Shown piece by piece: positions 1-5,475 of a stretch of 5,597 nucleotides of DNA (position 1 is the stretch's first letter; each line of letters begins with the position of its first letter). A model generated the notes under the pieces. The model had not been told where the DNA came from. It did not search any database and saw only the letters and a list, made by a program, of their open reading frames with translations. A program made the translations under genes and the position numbers. Origin of the DNA: Christiangramia sp. (GTDB taxonomy: Bacteria; Bacteroidota; Bacteroidia; Flavobacteriales; Flavobacteriaceae); the NCBI GenBank assembly GCA_024644145.1, contig JAHELO010000135.1, forward strand, positions 1 to 5,597, read 5' to 3'.

Positions 1-89
1 TTTTCCTTTTGATATAAATACTGGAAAAAAGCAAACCCCAGCGCTACAAGGAGTGCCAGGGTTATAAGAAGTATTGTTATTGTTTCCAT
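1..89 (-). CDS. N-terminal fragment of a membrane protein, cut by the window edge
   Basis: An ATG on the minus strand at 87-89 opens a frame that stays open to the window edge (29 complete codons). It begins METITILLITLALL and continues through a strongly hydrophobic stretch to about residue 22, followed by FQYLYQKE. This is one transmembrane helix or uncleaved signal anchor, with a charged segment starting right after it. The gene lies 70 bp downstream of fabG on the same strand, so co-transcription is possible. From memory, Flavobacteriaceae often carry a large membrane protein with a von Willebrand factor A-like domain next to fabG, starting with a similar hydrophobic segment and an FQYxY motif. 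That identity is inference, because only the first helix is visible. The reading frame and anchor are fairly secure; the function is not. Confidence 0.6.
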   Translation of the reverse strand, partial: METITILLITLALLVALGFAFFQYLYQKE

Positions 90-98
90 TTATACCAG

Positions 99-143
99 TT
101 AGAATGGTGAAGTTAATAATTAAAAAGAATTATTCCACCCTAA
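99..143. other. Imperfect inverted repeat between fabG and the downstream membrane gene
   Basis: Three nested complementary blocks can be seen: TTAG (99-102) with CTAA (140-143), GGTG (106-109) with CACC (136-139), and AATAATT (115-121) with AATTATT (128-134), around the loop AAAAAG. Internal loops of unequal size separate the blocks. No U-run follows the stem in the minus-strand transcript, so this does not look like a standard intrinsic terminator. It could be an mRNA structure between two co-transcribed genes, or a chance pairing in AT-rich DNA. Confidence 0.3.
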
Positions 144-159
144 CCAGAAATTCCGGGTA

Positions 160-906
160 TTAAGTATGCATTCCTCCGTCTACGTGAATTACCTGTCCGG
201 TAACATAAGCACTTAGGTCACTACCCAGATAGACACAGGCATTCGCGATATCTTCCGGCTTCCCTCCTCTTTTTAAAGGAATAGAATCTCTCCAACCCTG
301 CACTGTTTTCTCATCCAGTTTTTCGGTCATCTCGGTTTCGATAAATCCTGGAGCTATCACATTCGTTCTTATATTACGCGAACCTAATTCCTGAGCCATA
401 GATTTGGAGAACCCTATTATACCTGCCTTGGATGCGGCATAATTTGCCTGGCCTGCATTTCCTGTTACCCCTACTACTGAACTCATATTGATAATACTAC
501 CGTTACGCTGCTTAAGCATAGTACGCTGTACAGCTTTAGTCATATTAAAAATAGACTTAAGATTTACTTCAATCACTTTATCAAAATCTTCCTCACTCAT
601 TCTCATAAGTAGATTATCCTTCGTAATTCCAGCATTGTTTATGAGAATATCTATAGAGCCAAAATCTTCTACTACCTTATCAACCAATTCCTGCGACTCC
701 TGAAAGCTGGCTGCATTAGATTGATATGCCTTAGCCTTTACTCCCATTTTTTCCAATTCGCTGGCAAGCTCTTCAGCAGATTGGGATGATGAGTTATAAG
801 TAAAAGCAACATTTGCACCGTGTTGAGCAAATACCTGTGCAATACCTTTTCCTATCCCGCGGCTACCACCGGTAATTATAGCATTTTTTCCTTCTAATAA
901 TTTCAT
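160..906 (-). CDS. fabG: 3-oxoacyl-[acyl-carrier-protein] reductase FabG
   Basis: This is the NADPH-dependent reductase that converts 3-oxoacyl-ACP to (R)-3-hydroxyacyl-ACP in each elongation cycle of type II fatty acid synthesis, in the cytoplasm. It is a classical short-chain dehydrogenase of 248 residues, the usual FabG length. The Rossmann cofactor motif TGGSRGIG is at residues 12-19 and NNAG at 90-93. The catalytic tetrad is complete: Asn115, Ser143, Tyr156 and Lys160, with the same spacing as E. coli FabG (Asn110, Ser138, Tyr151, Lys155). The segment GNAGQANYAASKAG around the active site and the end VIHVDGGMHT are typical of FabG rather than of other SDRs. The ATG at 904-906 gives the normal N-terminus MKLLEGKNAIITGG. 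The gene stands alone, without acpP or fabF beside it, as is common in Bacteroidota. A candidate -7 box lies about 30 bp upstream. Confidence 0.96.
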   Translation of the reverse strand: MKLLEGKNAIITGGSRGIGKGIAQVFAQHGANVAFTYNSSSQSAEELASELEKMGVKAKAYQSNAASFQESQELVDKVVEDFGSIDILINNAGITKDNLLMRMSEEDFDKVIEVNLKSIFNMTKAVQRTMLKQRNGSIINMSSVVGVTGNAGQANYAASKAGIIGFSKSMAQELGSRNIRTNVIAPGFIETEMTEKLDEKTVQGWRDSIPLKRGGKPEDIANACVYLGSDLSAYVTGQVIHVDGGMHT

Positions 907-934
907 ATTAAATGATCTTGGTTAATTGACTGTC

Positions 935-942
935 CAAATATA
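935..942 (-). promoter_or_regulatory. Candidate -7 box of the fabG promoter
   Basis: Read on the minus strand this is TATATTTG, an exact match to the Bacteroidota -7 consensus TAnnTTTG. It would place transcription start roughly 20 bases before the fabG ATG. The -33 region (about 960-966) has no exact TTG; TTC is the nearest. The rest of the 228-bp divergent region to 1134 shows no convincing promoter for the plus-strand gene; only partial matches such as ATTATTTG near 1017 and TATTTTTA at 1089 are present. Confidence 0.5.
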
Positions 943-1134
943 ACAAAACCTGAAAGTCATTGAATAAAATTTACGATGAAGTTACTACAGGCTTAATTAG
1001 ACTATTAATCCAATCTATTATTTGTAGATATTTTAGAAAAGAAATGCAATTTTATCCCATTAATAAAACCCTTAAACTATATTAATCCTATTTTTATTAA
1101 GAGAGCAAAGAACAATATGTAACTGAAGCTACCC

Positions 1135-1986
1135 ATGAGAAACAATCGAAGATATTATATCGCCGGACTCATTTTACTGGGGCTTCTTGGGTATTATTTT
1201 CTTTTTAGCTCGTCTGCCAGATATTTTTATGAACCTGGTGAGATTATCCAGGTTGCCGCTCATAGGGGTTCTCACTCAGAGTATCCTGAGAATTCTTTGG
1301 GTGCCATCCAGGCAAGTATAATAAACGGAATTGATATCGTTGAACTGGATGTGCGAAAAACAAGGGATAACGAACTCGTAATTTTACATGATAAGGAATT
1401 AGACCGTACCACGAATGGCCAGGGCTTATTAAGCGACTACAGCCTGGACGATCTCAAATATTTCAACTTAACTCACAAGAATAAAACTTCCAAAGAAAAG
1501 ATCCCCAGCTTGAAGGAAGTAATGGAAATCACCAGGGATAAGATCATTGTTAATCTGGATCTTAAAATCTCAGATCCTGAAACAATTAAAAAGATCGTAG
1601 AATTTATTGCTGAACAAGACCGGGAAGAATCAGTAATCCTAACCATAAAAGACCTGGAAATCATTCCTCAAATTCATCAAATGAACCCAAAAATCAGGAT
1701 CATGCCGGTGGTCTACACCAAACGAAATATTATAAAGGCCCTGAAATATGACTATATTGATATTATTCAGGTATATCATCGCTCTTACCCTGAGGGTTTT
1801 TTAAAAGCTATAGAAGACAAAGATATATCTATATGGGTGAACGCTCTTAAAAAGTATGATCAAAAGGAGAGAGAGGGAAAATCGGGTTTTGAGAAGCTAT
1901 TAAAAATTAAAAAGGTTGATGTTATTCAAACAGATCATCCTGAAGAATTATTGGAACTGCTACGCGGCAAGGGCCTTCATCCCTAG
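1135..1986 (+). CDS. Membrane-anchored glycerophosphodiester phosphodiesterase family protein
   Basis: Proteins of this family (GDPD, TIM-barrel fold) hydrolyse glycerophosphodiesters to glycerol-3-phosphate and an alcohol, in a metal-dependent reaction. The 283-residue protein starts with a basic MRNNRR followed by a hydrophobic helix (about 8-25). No lipobox cysteine is visible, so it is probably a signal-anchored protein with the enzyme domain outside the cytoplasmic membrane. The GDPD signatures are in order: HRG at 43-45 (catalytic His43, Arg44), PENS at 51-54, the metal ligands in ELD at 70-72, and HD at 85-86 (catalytic His85). LDLK at 141-144 fits the barrel strand that carries a conserved acidic residue and a lysine. 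QTDHPEELLELL at 265-276 is the usual C-terminal motif. The catalytic set is complete, so activity is likely; the substrate cannot be told. The gene is divergent from fabG and convergent with sucD, so it is probably its own transcription unit. Confidence 0.9.
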   Translation: MRNNRRYYIAGLILLGLLGYYFLFSSSARYFYEPGEIIQVAAHRGSHSEYPENSLGAIQASIINGIDIVELDVRKTRDNELVILHDKELDRTTNGQGLLSDYSLDDLKYFNLTHKNKTSKEKIPSLKEVMEITRDKIIVNLDLKISDPETIKKIVEFIAEQDREESVILTIKDLEIIPQIHQMNPKIRIMPVVYTKRNIIKALKYDYIDIIQVYHRSYPEGFLKAIEDKDISIWVNALKKYDQKEREGKSGFEKLLKIKKVDVIQTDHPEELLELLRGKGLHP

Positions 1987-1999
1987 CTATTATTAAGAA

Positions 2000-2035
2000 A
2001 AAATCCCTCTTTAATTTAACTTAAAGAGGGATTTT
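2000..2035. terminator. Bidirectional intrinsic terminator between the phosphodiesterase gene and sucD
   Basis: A perfect 15-bp inverted repeat pairs AAAATCCCTCTTTAA (2000-2014) with TTAAAGAGGGATTTT (2021-2035) around the 6-base loop TTTAAC. It lies 13 bp after the plus-strand stop codon and 22 bp after the sucD stop on the other strand. The minus-strand transcript ends in a run of six U, so it is the stronger direction; the plus-strand transcript ends in UUUU. The convergent position fits one terminator serving both genes. Confidence 0.9.
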
Positions 2036-2057
2036 CAATAATTATATTCAGATACTC

Positions 2058-2933
2058 TTACGAGTTCATTATTTCTGCAACTTTCATTCCTATTTCTGCA
2101 GGAGAATCTACTACATGAATACCATTCTCTCTAAGGATTTTCTTCTTAGCCTGGGCAGTATCTTCACTTCCTCCTACGATAGCACCGGCATGACCCATAG
2201 TACGACCTGCAGGAGCAGTTTCACCAGCAATAAAACCAACAACTGGCTTCTTATTACCGTTTTGCTTAACCCACTGAGCTGCATCTGCCTCTAGCTGACC
2301 ACCAATCTCACCTATCATAACGATACACTCGGTTTCATCATCATTCATCAATAACTCAACAGCTTCTTTGGTTGTGGTTCCAATAATCGGGTCTCCACCA
2401 ATTCCAATTGCTGTAGTTATTCCAAGACCTTGTTTCACTACCTGGTCTGCAGCTTCATAGGTAAGAGTTCCAGATTTAGAAACGATCCCTACTTTTCCTT
2501 TTTTGAATACAAATCCTGGCATGATACCAACCTTTGCTTCTCCAGGAGTAATCACACCCGGACAGTTAGGACCAATTAATCTGCAGTCACGATCTTTGAT
2601 ATAATCTGCAGCTTTTACCATATCGGCAACTGGAATACCTTCAGTAATCGTAATGATCACTTTTATACCTGCATCGGCAGCTTCCATAATAGCATCGGCA
2701 GCAAAAGCCGGCGGTACAAAAATGATAGATACATCTGCTCCTGTTTGTTCAACAGCATCAGAAACTGTATTAAAAACTGGTTTATCTAGGTGCTTTTGAC
2801 CTCCTTTACCTGGAGTTACACCACCAACTACATTTGTACCGTATTCTATCATCTGCTCGGCGTGGAAAGTACCTTCACTTCCGGTAAATCCCTGCACAAT
2901 TACTTTAGAATTTTTATTGACTAAAACGCTCAT
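2058..2933 (-). CDS. sucD: Succinyl-CoA synthetase (ligase) alpha subunit SucD
   Basis: This is the alpha subunit of succinyl-CoA synthetase, which interconverts succinyl-CoA and succinate with substrate-level phosphorylation of ADP or GDP in the TCA cycle. It binds CoA and carries the phosphohistidine. The 291 residues match the usual length (E. coli 289). An N-terminal CoA-binding Rossmann domain is marked by [10 protein letters not shown] (15-24) and GGVTPGKGG (37-45). Next come [12 protein letters not shown] (121-132), SKSGTLTYE (152-160), and GEIGG (208-212) with Glu209, which contacts the active-site histidine. The phosphorylated histidine is His248 in GHAGA. No key residue is missing. 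The beta-subunit gene sucC is not adjacent: one side has the convergent phosphodiesterase gene, the other the BlaI/M56 operon. The two subunits are therefore made from separate loci, as is usual in Flavobacteriaceae. Transcription probably starts at the -7 box at 2958-2965 and ends at the 2000-2035 hairpin. Confidence 0.97.
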   Translation of the reverse strand: MSVLVNKNSKVIVQGFTGSEGTFHAEQMIEYGTNVVGGVTPGKGGQKHLDKPVFNTVSDAVEQTGADVSIIFVPPAFAADAIMEAADAGIKVIITITEGIPVADMVKAADYIKDRDCRLIGPNCPGVITPGEAKVGIMPGFVFKKGKVGIVSKSGTLTYEAADQVVKQGLGITTAIGIGGDPIIGTTTKEAVELLMNDDETECIVMIGEIGGQLEADAAQWVKQNGNKKPVVGFIAGETAPAGRTMGHAGAIVGGSEDTAQAKKKILRENGIHVVDSPAEIGMKVAEIMNS

Positions 2934-2957
2934 AAGTGTTTTTTGATTTTTGCGTTA

Positions 2958-2965
2958 CAAAAGTA
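2958..2965 (-). promoter_or_regulatory. Candidate -7 box of the sucD promoter
   Basis: On the minus strand this reads TACTTTTG, an exact match to TAnnTTTG, 25 bp upstream of the sucD ATG. At a 19-base spacing the -33 position (2985-2987) reads TTA instead of TTG, so the upstream element is weak. Confidence 0.5.
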
Positions 2966-2985
2966 TGTTTTTAAATATAAAAGCT

Positions 2986-3017
2986 AAAAGCTTTTTAAAA
3001 GTTTATTAAAGCTTTAA
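2986..3017. repeat. Pair of AAAGCTTT palindromes upstream of sucD
   Basis: Two perfect palindromes share the core AAAGCTTT: AAAAGCTTTT at 2986-2995 and TTAAAGCTTTAA at 3006-3017. Their centres are 21 bp apart, about two helical turns. An additional copy of AAAAGCT at 2979-2985 precedes the first palindrome. The first palindrome overlaps the expected -33 region of the sucD promoter and the second lies upstream of it. This resembles a paired binding site for a dimeric regulator, but AT-rich DNA makes such palindromes fairly easy to find, and no regulator is known to me for this core. Confidence 0.35.
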
Positions 3018-3064
3018 CCCTCAACAGAAATGCAGCAATTTATGGCTTGGTATGACCAATAAAA

Positions 3065-3095
3065 AAAACAGACCGGTACAATCCCGGTCTGTTTT
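3065..3095 (-). terminator. Intrinsic terminator after the blaI-M56 operon
   Basis: A perfect 12-bp stem pairs AAAACAGACCGG (3065-3076) with CCGGTCTGTTTT (3084-3095) around a 7-base loop. In the minus-strand transcript it is followed by an unbroken run of eight U (complement of 3061-3068). It sits 17 bp after the stop codon of the M56 protease gene, so it ends the regulatory operon before sucD. Confidence 0.93.
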
Positions 3096-3112
3096 ATAGC
3101 ATTCTGAAGATA

Positions 3113-4597
3113 TTAAGTATAAATTCTTACTACATCCTTCCCTTCACTCAACTTCCGGATATCTACCTGTATAGCTTTTTTTTCTTCAATTACTTTCATC
3201 GCTTTTTCCCGACTTACTTTTTTATCATTAATATAATAGTCTGCATCTTCCGGATAAGCTAATTTCTCCTCCATTTCTAGAGACTCATTCCCTTTGATGA
3301 TTTTTTTCTCCATTACCTTTTCCTCATCATCTTCGTTAATAATCTTTATTTCTATTCTTTTAGCTTTTCCGGGTTCTGCCATTGCTGGTGCGGCAGGAGC
3401 TTCAGCAGGTTTAGGAGGCATGGGAGGAGGTGGAGGTAAAAGCGATTGCCCGGTAATGTTGGCCAATCTGGTTTTAGAAAATTCCTGGTTAACGTCCTGT
3501 AAAAATGAGTCCTTTGGGTTGACAAGCTTCATTTTCAAATTTAAATTTTTTAATTCCTCATTACTTAGGCTCTTTAACCTGTTATCCAGAAATGACCTGA
3601 ATTCATTCAGTGAGATCTTTTTTCCATCAACAAACAGAGATTCTTCTTCAACCTTTATAGAAACGACCTTATGCTCCTGAAAATGATTTTCATGATGAAA
3701 CAGAGTATTTTCATCAGTTATTAAAATTGGTTTTGCAACAATATCATTACTAAAAAAGTAAACGCAAAGTGCCAGCACCGGCAATAGAAGACCAATACGC
3801 ATTAGCAATTTTTTTATTGAGAACTGTTTTGAAATCATAATTATTCGTTTTTTGATTAATGATTGACTCATGGGACTTGATAATGAATTATAATAGTGTC
3901 CCGAACTATAATGGTAAAGTATGTTGGAATATTCCAGAGCACCTATTTCTTTCGCTATAACCGCCTGGTCTGCTAAAAATTCATGGTTGAGTTTTACAGA
4001 TCTCTTGATCCACGTAAAAACAGGATTGAACCAAAAAAAGATCTGAAGTAATTCAATAAACAAAAGGTCCAGGGAATGTTTTTGATCTACATGAGCTTTT
4101 TCATGCCTTATAATAGCATTGGATATCTCCCCGCTTTCGTATTGCTTTCTATTCAGAAAAATATAATTCAGGAAAGTATAAGGATTCAACTCCCTGTTCA
4201 TTAAAATAAAAGTATACCTCCGGAATTTTAATTTGGAATTTTTCAGAACATCTATCCAAAGTGACCTTAGATTAGAAATAAATCTTAGGAAAAAAAGAAC
4301 TACACCAGTTAGATAAATTCCAATAACCATTTTCCAAAAAAAACTGGCTGAAATATCATTCTCCTGTAAATTTCTTAATGTATCTGAGTTGCTAACTCCA
4401 TGAATTAAAGCTTCCGGACTTTCCTGAACTTCTATCGTATAATAAAATGTCAAGGCAGGAAGTACGAACGAAATTATTAAAATACCTATAAGATATAGTC
4501 TCTTAAATAAATGAAACTGTTCATTTTCAAGCACCAATCTATAGAAACTATATAGAATGAATAAACAAAGGCCAGATTTTATAATATATTCTGCCAT
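3113..4597 (-). CDS. BlaR1-type M56 membrane metalloprotease (signal sensor) with an unusual extracytoplasmic tail
   Basis: M56 proteases are integral membrane zinc proteases that sense an external signal and lead to inactivation of a partner BlaI/MecI repressor. The 494-residue protein has three hydrophobic helices (about 4-22, 34-54, 86-106). A cytosolic protease region follows, with the zinc motif HEKAH at 165-169 and NHEFLADQ at 204-211, whose Glu206 fits the third zinc ligand. A fourth helix is at about 264-284. The tail (285-494) should lie outside the cytoplasmic membrane. Residues 310-380 resemble the periplasmic domain of ExbD/TolR (FVDGKKISLNEF). A Pro/Ala-rich linker (388-409) and a Lys/Glu-rich stretch follow, and the end from about 452 (YYINDKKVS ... 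VVRIYT) recalls a short TonB-receptor plug. There is no SxxK/SxN/KTG penicillin-binding domain, so a beta-lactam ligand is unlikely. Its ATG follows the blaI stop after one base, which indicates translational coupling. Family assignment is strong; the tail domains are inference. Confidence 0.88.
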   Translation of the reverse strand: MAEYIIKSGLCLFILYSFYRLVLENEQFHLFKRLYLIGILIISFVLPALTFYYTIEVQESPEALIHGVSNSDTLRNLQENDISASFFWKMVIGIYLTGVVLFFLRFISNLRSLWIDVLKNSKLKFRRYTFILMNRELNPYTFLNYIFLNRKQYESGEISNAIIRHEKAHVDQKHSLDLLFIELLQIFFWFNPVFTWIKRSVKLNHEFLADQAVIAKEIGALEYSNILYHYSSGHYYNSLSSPMSQSLIKKRIIMISKQFSIKKLLMRIGLLLPVLALCVYFFSNDIVAKPILITDENTLFHHENHFQEHKVVSIKVEEESLFVDGKKISLNEFRSFLDNRLKSLSNEELKNLNLKMKLVNPKDSFLQDVNQEFSKTRLANITGQSLLPPPPPMPPKPAEAPAAPAMAEPGKAKRIEIKIINEDDEEKVMEKKIIKGNESLEMEEKLAYPEDADYYINDKKVSREKAMKVIEEKKAIQVDIRKLSEGKDVVRIYT

Positions 4598-4598
4598 G

Positions 4599-4964
4599 TT
4601 ATTTATTTTTAATTTGTTTATCTATAATCGTCCTTATCTCCCTCAACTCCTTTTCACTGAGATCAGTCTCCTGTGTAAAGAAAGAAGCAAACTGAGTGGC
4701 AGAATCATTAAAAAAACTCTTTATCATTCCATTCATTTGCCTTGAGAAATAACTCTTTTTAGAAACTTTAGGAAAGTATTCCCGTGACCTCCCTAACTGG
4801 ACGTAGCCTACAAAATTCTTCTCCTGCATGCGTTTAAGTAAAGTTGCCACAGTGGTAAGCGCCGGTTTGGGATCGGGATAGGCAATTAGCAGATCTTTCA
4901 TAAAAGCTTTTTCCTGCTTCCATAAGATCTGCATTAATTGTTCTTCTGCGTTTGAGAGTTCCAT
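4599..4964 (-). CDS. blaI: BlaI/MecI-family transcriptional repressor
   Basis: Repressors of this family bind TACA-nn-TGTA palindromes as winged-helix dimers and are inactivated after proteolysis triggered by a BlaR1/MecR1-type partner. I choose the ATG at 4962-4964 (121 residues), which gives the family-typical start MELSNAEEQLMQILW. The in-frame ATG at 4995-4997 would add 11 residues but lies upstream of the predicted -7 box and beside an operator. The winged-helix domain covers about 1-70; the segment KPALTTVATLLKRMQEKNFV (33-52) matches the recognition helix and its follow-up. GRSREYFPKVS is the wing. The C-terminal half (about 71-121) is the helical dimerisation region. By ungapped comparison with S. 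aureus BlaI as I remember it, the Asn-Phe cleavage site is replaced by Phe95-Phe96. The next gene, the M56 protease, starts one base after the stop. The symbol refers to the family, not to proven beta-lactamase control. Confidence 0.9.
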   Translation of the reverse strand: MELSNAEEQLMQILWKQEKAFMKDLLIAYPDPKPALTTVATLLKRMQEKNFVGYVQLGRSREYFPKVSKKSYFSRQMNGMIKSFFNDSATQFASFFTQETDLSEKELREIRTIIDKQIKNK

Positions 4965-4978
4965 AAATAGGGTAATTA

Positions 4979-4994
4979 TTCTACTAATGTAGAA
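4979..4994. promoter_or_regulatory. Candidate BlaI operator 1 (promoter-proximal)
   Basis: This is a 16-bp palindrome, TTCTAC-TAAT-GTAGAA, ending 14 bp before the chosen blaI start. Its core TACT-AA-TGTA differs at one base from the family core TACA-nn-TGTA. It contains the predicted -7 box of the operon promoter. Binding of the repressor here would block its own transcription. Confidence 0.75.
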
Positions 4995-5014
4995 CAAAAA
5001 TCACAATTCTACAA
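4984..5014 (-). promoter_or_regulatory. Candidate promoter of the blaI-M56 operon
   Basis: On the minus strand a TTG (5012-5014) is followed after 20 bases by TACATTAG (4984-4991), a 7-of-8 match to TAnnTTTG. The spacing is acceptable for the Bacteroidota -33/-7 consensus. Transcription would start around 4977, leaving a leader of about a dozen bases before the ATG. The -33 lies inside operator 2 and the -7 inside operator 1. An alternative -7-like octamer, GATTTTTG (4995-5002), lies between the operators but has no good -33. Confidence 0.55.
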
Positions 5015-5023
5015 GTGTAGAAT
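5006..5023. promoter_or_regulatory. Candidate BlaI operator 2 (promoter-distal)
   Basis: This is an 18-bp palindrome, ATTCTAC-AAGT-GTAGAAT, whose core TACA-AG-TGTA is an exact match to the BlaI/MecI core TACA-nn-TGTA. The outer half-sites TTCTAC/GTAGAA are identical to those of operator 1, and the two centres are 28 bp apart. It covers the predicted -33 element. Confidence 0.8.
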
Positions 5024-5037
5024 AAAAATAAAATAAA

Positions 5038-5060
5038 AAACCCTTCAGTATGAAGGGTTT
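5038..5060 (-). terminator. Intrinsic terminator after the lpxD-NTF2-like unit
   Basis: A 10-bp stem pairs AAACCCTTCA (5038-5047) with TGAAGGGTTT (5051-5060) around a 3-base loop. In the minus-strand transcript it is followed by UUU directly after the stem and further U-rich sequence. It begins 8 bp after the stop codon of the NTF2-like gene and lies 14 bp upstream of operator 2, so it separates the lpxD unit from the regulatory operon. Confidence 0.9.
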
Positions 5061-5068
5061 GTATTAGT

Positions 5069-5467
5069 TTATTTCGCCCAGGGGCTTTTTTCAATTTCTT
5101 CCCCTAATTGACTAATTTGTACACCTTTGCACAATTTATCATCTTTTAGTTGCCACATAGCTATAAAATGAGCGTACGGCATTTCTTCTTCAGGGTTTTC
5201 TATAGTTCGAACATGATAGGTAAAATGAATAGCAACATCATCTTTCTTGGCAATAACCTTTTCTACCTCTAATCTTAAAGAATCAAAAGATTGATTTAAT
5301 TGCTGACCAATTTCGGCAATACCTTCCAGATCTAGTTTTCTGAAACCTGTAGTCCCATACCAGGACAGTTCCACATCAGTATGAAGAAAATCTTTTAAAA
5401 TCTTATCGTCCTTAAAAAATTCGGATTGATAAAACTTCTCAACAATATCTTTCGCCTTTTTACTCAT
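5069..5467 (-). CDS. NTF2-like / SnoaL-like domain protein of unknown function
   Basis: The 132-residue protein is one small alpha+beta domain with no signal peptide or membrane helix, so it is probably cytoplasmic. An N-terminal helix (KDIVEKFYQSEFFKDD) is followed by FLHTDVELSWYGTTGFRKLDLEGI, the pattern of SnoaL-like proteins of the NTF2 fold. Beta strands follow: LRLEVEKVIAKKDDVAIHF, then THE segment YHVRTIE, and AHFIAMWQLKDDKLCKGVQIS. These domains form a cone-shaped pocket and include enzymes and ligand-binding proteins; no specific activity can be read here. The gene starts 8 bp after the stop of the lpxD-like gene, so the two are very likely co-transcribed, and a terminator follows directly. 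A link to lipid A or envelope synthesis is only suggested by this position. Confidence 0.8.
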   Translation of the reverse strand: MSKKAKDIVEKFYQSEFFKDDKILKDFLHTDVELSWYGTTGFRKLDLEGIAEIGQQLNQSFDSLRLEVEKVIAKKDDVAIHFTYHVRTIENPEEEMPYAHFIAMWQLKDDKLCKGVQISQLGEEIEKSPWAK

Positions 5468-5475
5468 GATATTAA

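Noticed and set aside
488..703. A 71-codon plus-strand open frame inside fabG
   Set aside because: It is fully antisense to the catalytic core of fabG, has no recognisable domain and no promoter of its own.
907..1134. A small gene or a strong plus-strand promoter in the divergent fabG-phosphodiesterase spacer
   Set aside because: No open frame with coding character is present, and plus-strand -7 matches are partial and lack a suitably spaced TTG.
1473..1664. A 63-codon minus-strand open frame inside the phosphodiesterase gene
   Set aside because: It is antisense to a complete, motif-bearing gene and has no features of a real protein.
3294..3680. A 128-codon open frame on the plus strand inside the M56 protease gene
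   Set aside because: It is antisense to the tail of a well-supported gene. Its Ser/Phe-rich and Gly/Ala-rich composition is what the Glu/Lys-rich and Pro/Ala-rich codons give when read on the other strand.
4557..4745. A 62-codon plus-strand open frame across the blaI-M56 junction
   Set aside because: It is antisense to two overlapping-unit genes whose frames are both well supported.
3113..4964. Beta-lactam resistance sensor-regulator pair
   Set aside because: No beta-lactamase or penicillin-binding protein gene is nearby and the sensor lacks the SxxK, SxN and KTG motifs. BlaI/M56 pairs are common in Bacteroidota without resistance genes.
4965..4997. Eleven-residue N-terminal extension of the BlaI-type repressor from the ATG at 4995-4997
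   Set aside because: The extension covers the predicted -7 box and operator 1, does not match the family N-terminus, and would lie upstream of the likely transcription start.
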